This document shows, piece by piece, positions 23,708 through 34,600 of a stretch of DNA of 64,000 bases. Position numbers and translations under genes: made by a program. The notes beneath the pieces are model-generated. The model saw only the letters and a list, made by a program, of their open reading frames with translations. It was not told where the DNA came from and made no database searches. Origin of the DNA: Panicum virgatum (lineage: Eukaryota > Streptophyta > Magnoliopsida > Poales > Poaceae); NCBI RefSeq assembly GCF_016808335.1, contig NC_053147.1:15610913-15674912 (forward strand), written 5' to 3'. Position 1 is the stretch's first letter. Each line of letters starts with the position of its first letter.

Positions 23708-24234
23708 AGTCGGACCTGGAGTTATACGGTCAACTTGTGTGTTACTTAAATAAAAGTAACTGATCAAGCATTGCACAACTCTGATGGCTTTTGCTGTGAG
23801 CCATCGCTCACTGCTTTTATATTCTGCAAGACCTGAGCCATCATTAGTCGGTATCTGGCCAGCTGCTTGATCCTGTCACCAAGTAGCCGGGATTCTGTGG
23901 CCGCCTCTGGATCAGCCGGATTCCAAATCTTCGAGACACAAAGCTTGGATCCGATTCTACTCTGATCGGCAACTTGGGGAATGGGAATCCAGGGTGGTCA
24001 CTGCACCGCAATGTCTGGGATTCAAAGTGCACACGGACACTTCTTTTCATCTGAAAAGGAAATGCAAGCGGATTCCAAGGGAACCTAACTACCCAGAGGC
24101 GGCTATCTAAAGTTCAAAGCAGGCAGCCATAAGACCAAGATCATCTCGATACCCTACCCCAAGGTTGAAACTAAGCTTAGCGGATTCACGTAATGAAGAT
24201 GCAGCCTCCAACATTTGTATGCCCCAGAAGTGGG
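23708..24234. other. Intergenic between the MULE and the split MITE
   Basis: No gene. An 11-bp perfect inverted pair GCCGCCTCTGG (23899-23909) and CCAGAGGCGGC (24092-24102) may be a remnant of a small inverted-repeat element, but no target duplication was found. Confidence 0.35.
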
Positions 24235-24295
24235 TAAGGCCCTGTTTAGATCGCAACCCGTAAACGCAAAAAAAAAACATCACATCGAATGTTTC

Positions 24296-24563
24296 TGTTG
24301 TAAAACAAATCAACTTTGGAAACAAGAATCCTAGAAGGAAAGGAAAAGACTGGAAGTCCTATTCCTAGTCCGGTTTGTTTGTGGGCTCTTACCGAAACTC
24401 TAGACTTTGATTGGAATATATATATGAGAGATATGTTCATTGTAAAATATAGAATTTGAGGAATAAAGATTTGTCTCTCGTACTTGTGTTCTTGTGTCTC
24501 CGTGTGTCCGTGTGATTGTTGAGAGAGAGAGTCGATCCGACGTTGACGACGTGTTTCACAACA
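24296..24563 (+). repeat. 5' LTR of the copia element
   Basis: Differs from the 3' LTR at four places (three substitutions, one extra base). It contains the TATATATATGAG stretch that probably includes the promoter. The sequence just inside (TTATCAGCACG) is where the primer-binding site should lie. Confidence 0.95.
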
Positions 24564-25624
24564 CGTTATCAGCACGCTGCTCTACATCGACATCGACGGA
24601 GTTGACGCATCAAGAAGTTGTACATCGACACCGACGTCCAGTTCATCTACGTCGACTTCGACGGCGCCGAGAACCTCGACGTCGTCTACGTTTGATCGGC
24701 ATCAACTCAGACATCGCGCCGGCATCATGCCGGCAGGTCCCCTCGGCTCAGCCGAACTGTCCTACGCGACAGCTTCGTTTTTCCTCTACGTGAGAAACCG
24801 AGGTACATACATGATTGATAGTAGATTAGATTGGTTCTAATCTGCTGCGTAGATATGTGTTTGTATCTGTTCTACGCACTTTAATCTACGCAAAGAACTC
24901 GCTCATAAGAATTTAGCCGTGATTGGAAAAGAAAAGGGGCAGAATAGATAGGATTCTCGCTGGTACTGCATGCCGACGATTCTTGATGTACGTAGTATAC
25001 CACCGGCTTGAAGACCGTGGTCAGAACCAGCTTGAACTGTTATACATCTAATCCTAAGTCTTGAAGATTGAGATTCAGATTACATGGAAGTAATCGTTAA
25101 GATTTAGATTACACGGAAGTAATCGTAGCACTAGCCTGCTAGTAGTAAGCACGAACACTAACAGTCCTGCAACGCATGCTATGTATTTGGCCTGTCACCT
25201 GAAGTAAAGCCGCTTCATCGCACGCTGCCGGCGAACAGGGTAAGCCGCCTGAACGCGACGTTCTGCCACTGATATGTGCGCGCTAGCCATGCGGCACCCC
25301 TCGGCTAAATTCGAAAACTTGAAGTTAACCATAGAACTAGCAGTTCAGATCATGAACATCTTTGCGGTATATTATTTTTTTACATGCCTGTTTACCAACT
25401 GGACATTAGATTTTGGTTTTTTTGTTTATGTTGCAGGCATATGAGTTCTCTAAACCCCCCACGAGGCTCATATTTTAATTTTTCTAGCATGGTTTATTGT
25501 TTTTGTTATTCTGCTAGAAAAATATAACTAAGATTATTTAAGCTTCCAAACCAATTTACTTTCTGTATACTACATGTTTACTAGCAGTAAACTTACTTGC
25601 ATTTTTTTTTTCATCATGTAGAAA

Positions 25625-26764
25625 ATGTCTGATCTTGTGAAAAGAGAGATCACAGAGCTCGCCCCAAATGGCAGCAACTATCTGTCTTGGTCCTTAGATG
25701 CTGAGATTGTCTTGGATGGGAAAAATCTCCTGCATGCGATTAAACCCACCAATGACAAAATTGCAACAAGTGCTGAAAGAGCGCAAGCTCTACACTTTCT
25801 CAGGCATCACATAAGCTCATCACTGAAGAATGAGTATATGACTGAACGTGACCCTATAGTCTTGTGGAATGCATTGCATGAACGCTTTGAAAAGATGGAG
25901 ACTGTACTTCTTCCTCGAGTAAAACGCGAATGGCAGAATCTTCGCTATCAAGACTACAAGACTGTGGAGGAATACAATGCCAAACTCTATGCAATTGTTA
26001 CACACATGAAGTTGTGTGGACTTAAGCTGACTGAATCAGATCTCATAGAGAAAACCTTGTCCACTTTCCATCCTAAACAGACATATTTAAGCCGCCGGTA
26101 TAAGAAAGAAAAATACAAGAAGTATATTGACCTTAGTAATGCTTTACAGCAAGACAAAGGTGAAGATGAAGAGTTGATGCAGAATCATCTAACTCGCCCT
26201 ACTGGCAGCTTAAGTAAGCCTGAAGCAAATGCTGTTTCTTCATCACAGAAGAATGAAGGAAAAGGAAAGGAGTCACAGAAGGCACCTTGGAAAGGAAAAA
26301 ACCAGAAGTTTAATAACTTCAAAAAGAAGGGACAGTGGAAATCAAAGAAAATTCCACCAGGGGGAGAATATGGCAAACAGGACCAAGAATGCTATAGGTG
26401 TGGAATGAAAGGCCATTGGTCTAGAATATGTCGCACTCCTAAGCATATAGTGAAACTCTATCAAGAACTCAATGGTCAGCTCAAGAAAAGGAAGACTGAA
26501 CATGAAGCTCACTTTGTCTCTAGCCGGAAGTTTGAACAAGGTGAATCTTCCAAGTCAAAGGAAATGGAGATTGACTCTTCAAAGCATGAAGAGAAGAATG
26601 AAGCTCCAGCTGCTGAAGAAAATCCTGAAGATATGTTAGTAGATATCAAACCTACTGACACTATGGATGAAATCATGAAGAATCTAGAGAATAAAATTCA
26701 GCAAGATGATGATGATGATCTTCTAGGAGAAGAGCTTGAAGATATGCATGGGGACTCTGTCTAA
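25625..26764 (+). CDS. copia gag protein
   Basis: A 379-residue intact frame. The capsid-like part (residues 1-180) has the copia gag landmarks LNGSNYLSW-like (NGSNYLSWSLDAE), LWNALHERFE and the YKTVEEYNAKL segment. A Lys-rich linker is followed by one zinc knuckle CYRCGMKGHWSRIC (CX2CX4HX4C) near residue 256. The last 90 residues are Glu/Asp/Lys-rich and acidic. Gag coats the element RNA in virus-like particles. The frame ends in a true stop, separate from pol, with about 240 AT-rich bases between them in a different frame. The start is the ATG after AGAAA at 25625. Confidence 0.9.
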   Translation: MSDLVKREITELAPNGSNYLSWSLDAEIVLDGKNLLHAIKPTNDKIATSAERAQALHFLRHHISSSLKNEYMTERDPIVLWNALHERFEKMETVLLPRVKREWQNLRYQDYKTVEEYNAKLYAIVTHMKLCGLKLTESDLIEKTLSTFHPKQTYLSRRYKKEKYKKYIDLSNALQQDKGEDEELMQNHLTRPTGSLSKPEANAVSSSQKNEGKGKESQKAPWKGKNQKFNNFKKKGQWKSKKIPPGGEYGKQDQECYRCGMKGHWSRICRTPKHIVKLYQELNGQLKKRKTEHEAHFVSSRKFEQGESSKSKEMEIDSSKHEEKNEAPAAEENPEDMLVDIKPTDTMDEIMKNLENKIQQDDDDDLLGEELEDMHGDSV

Positions 26765-27003
26765 GTCTTCCAAATTGTTCCCAACTATCTAATAGTATAG
26801 TGGTCTTAATATTACATTAAGTATTTTAAAATTCCTGCATGAATTTTGTGGTTTGGAGTCAGCTCATGTAGAGCTTATTTATGTAATAAGAGTCTTGCAG
26901 ACAATTTTTTTGCTTAAATAAATTTTAGTATATGAGTAATATTTTCGTGTATTCTATTTTTTTAAGCATATATCTATTATCTGCATAATCTGAACGAATT
27001 ATA

Positions 27004-30000
27004 TTGCTTTATTATAAAATTTGTGGAGTACAAATGGCTATGGAAGAGGAATTATGTCTCGTAGACAGTTGCACAACTGACACAATTCTTAGGGATACAA
27101 GATATTTTCAGACTCTTAGAAAGAATGATGAAAATATCACTACTATCACTGGCAGTGGTATGCATATAGTTGGCACTGGTAGAGCCACTATAATCCTCCC
27201 TAATGGAACTGAATTAGTAATCCAAGAAGCATTACTTTATCTTGAATCAACCATAACGTTGCTTTCATTCAAGGATATACGTGCAAATGATTTACATGTG
27301 GAAACAAATGATGATAATGGTAAAGAATGCCTAATCATGACTAAGAAAATAGGAGACAACAAGAAGATTGTCGAAACCTTTCCTTCCATGCGCCAAGCAT
27401 TGTACTACACTTACATTAAGCCTATTCACAAACATGTTACTATGCAAACAATAATTAGAAAAAATGAGTCATACAGAATATGGCATGATCGATTAGGACA
27501 TCCTGGTCTAAGTATGATGAAAAGAATTACTAACAATTCCAATGGTCATAGTTTAAAGAAAAATGATTTTCCTAATCATGAAGATTTTGTGTGCATCGCA
27601 TGCGCCAAAGGGAAACTAATAACTCGACCCTCAAAATTAAAAGTGAGAGATGAATCACCAGCATTCCTGAACCGAATTCAGGGTGACATTTGCGGTCCGA
27701 TCAGTCCCCTGTCAGGGCCATTTCGGTACTTTATGGTGCTAATTGATGCTTCTACGAAGTGGAGCCATGTATGTCTTCTCTCTACTAGAAATCATGCATT
27801 TGCACGATTAATTTCCCAAATAATTCAATTACGAGCCAACTTCCCAGATTCAAGAATTCAATCCATCAGAATGGATAATGCTGGGGAATTTACCTCGAAG
27901 GTATTTAATGATTATTGCATGGCTTTGGGAATTAAAGTTGAGCACTTTGTGCCACACGTGCATACGCAAAAATGGTCTAGCAGAATCATTAATTAAGAGG
28001 ATCAAGTTTATAGCAAGGCCATTGATACAGAATTGTCAGCTACCTTCCACTTGTTGGGGGCATGCTGTACTGCACGCAGCAGCACTAATACAACTTAGAC
28101 CATCTGCATATCATGAAGTATCACCGATCCAATTAGTGCGAAAAATTGAACCGAATATTTCCCATCTGCGTAAATTTGGATGTGATGTATACATTCCAAT
28201 ACCACCACCTCAGCGAACCACGATGGGGCCTCAGCGTAAGCTGGGAATCTATGTCGGATTTGAAAGCCCATCAATAATTAAATATTTAGAGCCATTAACT
28301 GGAGATCTGCATACAGCTCGGTTCGCTGACAGTATTTTTAACGAAGATCATTTCCCGGCATTAGGGGAGGAAAGTATCTCGCTAGGGACGAATGCCGAGA
28401 AATAACATGGGAAAGCATAGGGATCCTAGGAATGGATCCTCGCACTAAAGAAACTGAACATGAAGTTCAGAGTATCATCGATTTGCAAAGAATTGCAAAC
28501 GAGCTGACTGAAGCCTTCACTAATAATAAAGGGATTATGAAATCTCACATACCTGCAGTAAACGCACCAGAAAGAATAGAAATACCACATGAAGTGGATG
28601 AAATGGAATTCCAAGTAAAATCTACATTGACTCCTCATACCCTGAAGAGGGGGAGACAGAGTAGAAATACTAATAATGGTGCATCTACTCAGACTATAGC
28701 TTCAGGGAGACGTCCTAAGAAGCTTAAGACTGGGCAGAATGAAAATAATAATAAAAGTAAAGGTACACATGTAGTGACACCCAGTGAGAATGTGCGCACT
28801 GAAAATACTCACGTTGGGAGACCGGAAATTCCTGATTTAAATATAATAATTGATCAGGATGAATGTGAAAGAATATTGGAAAATTCAACAAATTATGTTG
28901 AAACAGAAGAAATATATGATAGAAAGACTACTAATGTCGATATATATTTTGCTGAGAAGATTGCAAAAATTGATCTAGATCCGGAGCCGAAGTCATTAAT
29001 AGAATGCAAGAAGCGTTCTGACTGGCCCAAATGGAAAGAAGCAATCGCAGCTGAATTGTTCTCGCTTAATAAAAGAAAAGTATTCGGCCCAGTAGATCGA
29101 ATCCCTGAAGGGATATTCCCTGTAGGACATAAATGGGTTTTCGTTCAAAAAAGAAACGAAAATAACCAGGTGGTAAGATATAAAGCGAGACTAGTAGCAC
29201 AAGGGTTTACGCAGAGACCCGGTATCGATTTCGATGAAACTTATTCTCCTGTGATGGATGGAATCACATTCCGGTACTTAATATCTATGGCAGCAAGTAT
29301 GAACTTGTAGATGAAATTAATGGATGCCGTGACAGCATATTTATATGGGTCACTTGATGCAAATATTTATATGAAAGTCCCTGAAGGAATTACTATCCCT
29401 AACCCAACAAAACGTAACATGTATTGTGTGAAATTACAAAGATCACTTTATGGTTTAAAACAATCTGGAAGAATGTGGTATAATCGTCTTAGCGATTTTC
29501 TCGAAGAAAAGGGATTCCTGAAGAATGATGATTGTCCTTGTGTGTTCATACAAAAATCTAACAAAGGTTTTTGTATAATATCAGTTTATGTTGATGACCT
29601 GAATGTCATAGGAACCACAGAGGATATTGAAGAAGCTAGTTCATACCTAAAATCTGAATTTGAAATGAAGGATTTAGGTAAAACTACATTTTGTTTAGGC
29701 CTGCAGCTAGAACATAACCAAGAAGGGATTTTAGTGCACCAGTCTGCTTATACCAAGAAGGTATTAGAGAAATTTCATCATGAAAATGCACACCCAGAAC
29801 ATACACCCATGATGGGGCGATCTCTCGACATAGAGAAAGACCCTTTTAGACCAAGGGAAGATGGAGAGGAATTGTTGGGATCAGGATATCTCTACTTAAG
29901 TGCCATTGGAGCTTTAATGTACTTAGCGAATGGTACTAGACCTGATATTGCATTTGCTGTCAACCTACTTGCAAGGTTCAGCTCAGCTCCAACCAAAAGG

Positions 30001-30605
30001 CATTGGAATGGCATTAAAAGAATCCTCAGATACCTAAGAGGTACGATTGATCTTGGATTATATTTCCAGAAGAAACAAGATCTCAACATAATTGGATATA
30101 CGGACGCAGGGTATCTTTCTGATCCCCATAATGCACTATCACTGGATATGTATTTCTTAGTGGTGGAACAGCTATTTCTTGGAAATCAGCAAAGCAAACT
30201 ATGGTAGCGACATCTACTAACCATTCTGAAATTATAGCACTTTATGAAGCAGCCAAGGAATGCACCTGGCTTCGGCGTATTCATCAGCATGTACAGAATG
30301 CATGCGGAATAATGATAGCGCCTACCCCCACTATTATCTATGAAGATAACTCAGCTTGTATTGCACAAGTACAATCAGGGTATATAAAGTCAAATATCAC
30401 GAAGCATATTTCACCTAAATTCTTCTACACGTATAACTTGCAAAAGAATGGAGAAATAAAAGTGACTCGTGTCAAATCATGTGATAATCTTGCAGATGTA
30501 TTCACAAAAGTAGTAGCTCCACCAATTTTTGAAAAATGTGTTCGTGGACTTGGCATGAGGAGACTGAGAGAAATACAAGAATCAGGGGGAGAACTCCTTG
30601 AGTAA
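27004..30605 (+). pseudogene. copia pol (protease, integrase, RT, RNase H), broken
   Basis: Protease motif LVDSCTTDTIL (near 27055) has Cys where the family usually has Gly after D-S/T. Integrase zinc ligands are HDRLGHPG and CIACAKGK, with catalytic segments GDICGPI, MDNAGEF and (in a new frame) KNGLAESLIKR. Reverse transcriptase shows KWVFVQKRNENNQVVRYKAR, AQGFTQRPGIDF, LYGLKQSGRMW and the catalytic box YVDDL at about 29590. RNase H carries DAGYLSD and IALYEAAKECTWLR, ending near 30605. Breaks: a frameshift at an A run near 27970 in integrase, a gap in frame between 28405 and 28432, TAG at 29308-29310 between MNL and MKLMD, and a frameshift near 30140 in RNase H. With gag intact the copy could at most be mobilised in trans. 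Confidence 0.92.
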
Positions 30606-30858
30606 TCCTGATAAACTTATCTAGAAGACATAATGATTATTCCAGAAGAATATTCAATAAATATCTTGAAGATTATATAATTATTGTACTCTTTTCCTAC
30701 TATGAGTTTTCCTGAAGTTTCTCATAAAGGTTTTTAATGAGGCAATAAAGTGCAATTAACAAGTACGGTATATATGTACTCTTTTCTCCAATGAACCGTT
30801 TTTCCCACTGGGTTTTCGGATGGAGTTTTTGATGAGGCATAAAATATCGTTGGTAATC

Positions 30859-30871
30859 GCCCAAGGGGGAG
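30859..30871 (+). other. Polypurine tract of the copia element
   Basis: AAGGGGGAG-type purine run immediately before the 3' LTR, where plus-strand DNA synthesis is primed in copia elements. Confidence 0.75.
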
Positions 30872-31138
30872 TGTTGTAAAACAAATCAACTTTGGAAACA
30901 AGAATCCTAGAAGGAAAGGAAAAGACTGGAAGTCCTATTCCTAGTCCGGTTTGTTTGTGGGCTCTTACCGAGACTTAGACTTTGATTGGAATATATATAT
31001 GAGAGATATGTTCATTGTAAAATATAGAATTTGAGGAATAAAGATTTGTCTCTCGTACTTGTGTTCTTGTGTCTCCATGTGTCCGTGTGATTGTTGAGAG
31101 AGAGAGTCGATTCGACGTTGACGACGTGTTTCACAACA
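30872..31138 (+). repeat. 3' LTR of the copia element
   Basis: Partner of 24296-24563. It is followed by the second copy of target duplication GTTTC. Confidence 0.95.
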
Positions 31139-31646
31139 GTTTCGAGTTTCGACATATGCATGGAGTCCTAAATGAAGTCTATTTACAAAACTTTTTACAT
31201 GGATAGACTATAAATCGCGAGACGAATCGAATGAGCCTACTTAATCCATGATTTGCAACAGTGATTCTACTGTAACCATCCGCTAATTATGAATTAATCA
31301 TGGATTAATTAGCATCATTAGATTCGTCTCGCGATTTACAACCCACCTGTGCAAAAAGTTTTGTAAATAGACTTCATTTAGTACTTCAAATTAGCAAGAT
31401 TTCATCGCAATTTTTTTTTGCAAAACATCTAAACACGGCCTAAAAGTTTCAGTAACTCTATGTTATGCCATAATGACACTGAAGAGGTCACCAGTTCTGA
31501 TACTAATTAAATCATGCTACAAAACTTTAAACGCATAAATTTTATCATCACACAACTTCTCAGCTGCCTACCGAGTAACTGTAGTTGGACCGAGACAAAA
31601 TTCAGCAGCTAGGAGGGCGCGCCCCAGGCATGCTTGGCTCAACATT

Positions 31647-34600
31647 TTACCTCGGGGCTTTCCCAGACTTCTTCCCAGCTTTCCCTCTCATGCCTTTTTG
31701 GCCACCCTTCCCCTTAGCACCTTTGCCACCCTTCCCTTTCTTCCCAGTCCCACCGGCCCGCTTGTCCTTCTTCATCCGTCGATCCACCAGTACCTTCCCT
31801 TTGCCAGCCCTCACCTGAACTCCCTTCTTTGCAACAACGTACTCCTTCTGAGGCTTCTTGGGCATCGCCTTTCTGTAAATCTGGTCGATCATCTTCCTCT
31901 TTGACCGCTCGTTTATGTCATTCTGGTCTGCGACAGCATCTGCCTTTTGGCGTGCCTTGTCCAGTTTCTTCATGGCAACACGCTTCTTCCGTGCCTTGGC
32001 CTCTGCGACCTTCTTGGATGGACGGGCATCAATCTCCTTAAACTGAGCCCTCATGGCAGCTACTTCTTCGCGTGTAACAGGCTTCATGGGCTGCCTATGC
32101 CTCTTCTCATCCTCAATGAACCAGTTGGGCAACCCTTCATCATCAAACATGTACTTGTTGTAAGCATCATCAAGTATCTGCTCTCTCTGCTTCTTCCTCA
32201 ACATCTTGTTCGCATAGGCTAGTACTTCAGCCTTTCTGTAATCATCTAGATCATCCTCTGATTCATCAGAAGATGAAGATGAATCCTCTTCATTTCGGAC
32301 TGGTTCCGCTGGTACAATCTCAAAATCATCTTGTTGCAAAATCTTCTTCATATTCCTCTGCAAAATCTCCATTTCATCTTCACTGTCACTCTGCTCAGTA
32401 ACACCTGTTCCTGCTTCTGTGAACACATCCTGGCTGTACCACTGCTGTACAATCTGCTCTTTAGTTGGCTTGTGTTCATCTAGAGATAATATAAGGGGAT
32501 TGGTCTCCGGATCTTGATCTTCATCAAAATCTTGATCCATTTCAACATCATCACCATCATCTTCACTACCCTAGCAAGTTTAAAAGATCATATCATAGTA
32601 AAACCTTCCATATTCTATAACCATAACCTAAAAAAAAGTAGAACATTGTGGAAGTTGGGTCCCATGCTGCTGTAAAAATTCTGTTTCAGATGCAATTGTC
32701 ATTGTATCAAGACATCATGAGAAATAGGGTGTTAACTGTTATTACCTTTAATAAGTCTGCATCAGCATCAGGATTGATTCGCTTTGGGCGTTTACGTTCT
32801 TGTTTTACTTCCCCACCCTTTTTCGTTACGAAGCGCTCATAAGCTTCATCAAGCATCTCCTCAAGTTGGGCATCATACCTGATGTGAACGATTATCAGTA
32901 CAAAATTACAGCATTTTTTGAGAAATATAGTATTGACCACGTAATTGCGCATCCTGATAGTGTGGATGCTAATTACCTCTGTTGTTCTTCATCCGAATCC
33001 ATTTCCTCATCAGAGACTTCTCGAGCTTGAATTTCCTCATTTTCACTGTCTTCAATGTCATCTTCCACATCAAGCTCTGCAGATTCAACAGCTTGAAGTT
33101 CTTTTCCACCCTAGAAAAGGAAAATGAATATGGAAACTAAAGAATTAGATGATAACCTTATGTTTTTCTAGCGTTCGCAACAAGCCATGGTGAAAAATAT
33201 GACCTAAAGAAGTCATAATTAGAAGGCATTTTAAAAAAATTCCAACAGAGCAGAATCAGCTTTCTTGTGGAGTTTTAACAAAAAATAAAGGCCGCTACAT
33301 GCAGGGCAGAGAGGTTACTCCACACGAGCACGAGTATTTTGGTTTTATCCTCCAAGGGAAAAAAGTTACAATATCATGTAATGTTTTCCAACGAGATATT
33401 ATTAGAATCAGATTCCATAGAAATGCGACTAAAGAAACATAGCACAAGACATAACTAGAAAAACAGCATGATACCTTGATAACACTAATAGAAAACAAGT
33501 CAGGATCACCATAATCGTCTCCAGTAGCGTCAATCTGCATTCCTGTAGCCTTGCGTGCTTTATCCTGGAATGAAGAGACCGCATGTCACCACAAAACTGC
33601 AATTAGCATCACATGCTGCAAAGGCTGGTGTACGTAATTCATAATACCTTTGCTCGACGCTTTGACAGGCGCTTTTTCTCTCTCTTTTTCTTTCTATCAA
33701 TGACACTGGTCAATTCTTCCATTTCTTGAAGAAGTTGATCATCATCCTTGACCTTTGTGGTCTCTGTGTCATCCTCAACCTTTGGGGTAACTTGTGAAGA
33801 TGATGACAGTGCTTTCCGTAAGCGGATTCGCCATCTAAAATAGTTACACAATAGATATGTGAGATTGACATCCTCTGCACATGCTCAACTTATAGACTTG
33901 TTTAGGTTATATTAGTATTAACTGTTTAAATGAATGGAAATAAATTGCATAAGAAAACAGAATGGCAAACAAGGTACTCACTTCAAGATATGCTTGAAAC
34001 TATTTTTATCCAACAGAAGTAAATCCTCACAACAATTTTTTATCTGGCACAAATCAAATAATAAGCAGTCAGCACCTATGACTAGAATAAATTGAAAGAT
34101 AAGCCAGGCAGTATGCTCAGTTCCTTACATCATCAGTAGTAAGTTCATGATTCTTTATGGGCAGAGATTCTGGATTATCAAATGAAATCAAATTGAAGGA
34201 GCCCAAGAACTCCAGTGGCGTCTGGGTGTCAGACCATATAAAGTCTGATGCCAAACCAATTTTCCGCAATGTTGTATTCCCTTCTTCATACCTACATAAA
34301 TGTCATTTATATCAGCATAACATTTGAAGTATCATATTGGCAATGAGGACATTGCATACTTCAAGCCACAACTTCTACAGGTAGATTTCACCTATGTTGT
34401 TTCAACATAGACAGAAGCAGCCAGTGCCTTCTTAACAAACCCGCCCCTAAAACTGGGTAGAGATATACACAGGAAAACAATCGGAAACGGTCGGAATCGG
34501 TATTACAAAATGGAAAACGAAAGCAGTCGGGTTGGGATTTTCACGTATTTATGAAATTAAGAGAATCAAATAGGGTGAAAACCGACTATAAAATTAATTG

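Larger units (their letters stand above)
24296..31138 (+). mobile_element. Full-length Ty1/copia retrotransposon, 6.84 kb
   Basis: 5' LTR 24296-24563 (268 bp) and 3' LTR 30872-31138 (267 bp) begin TGTTGTAAAAC and end TTTCACAACA. The perfect 5-bp target duplication GTTTC is at 24291-24295 and 31139-31143. The LTRs differ by three substitutions and one 1-bp indel. Internal order is a 1-kb leader, gag (25625-26764), then protease, integrase, reverse transcriptase and RNase H (about 27034-30605), which is copia order. A purine tract precedes the 3' LTR. The near-identical LTRs mean recent insertion, yet pol carries several lesions. The clade is not certain. Confidence 0.96.
24238..31440. mobile_element. 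Tourist-like MITE (PIF/Harbinger), split by a copia insertion
   Basis: Outer ends are GGCCCTGTTTAGAT (24238-24251) and ATCTAAACACGGCC (31427-31440), inverted repeats with one mismatch, flanked by the 3-bp direct repeat TAA (24235-24237, 31441-31443). A 3-bp TAA/TTA duplication with GGCC...TGTTTAG termini is typical of grass Tourist elements. The MITE sequence itself is 24238-24295 plus 31139-31440 (about 355 bp including the second target copy). The copia element sits between, so the MITE is the older insertion. Internal inverted segments around ATTCGTCTCGCGATTT support a foldback structure. Confidence 0.88.
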
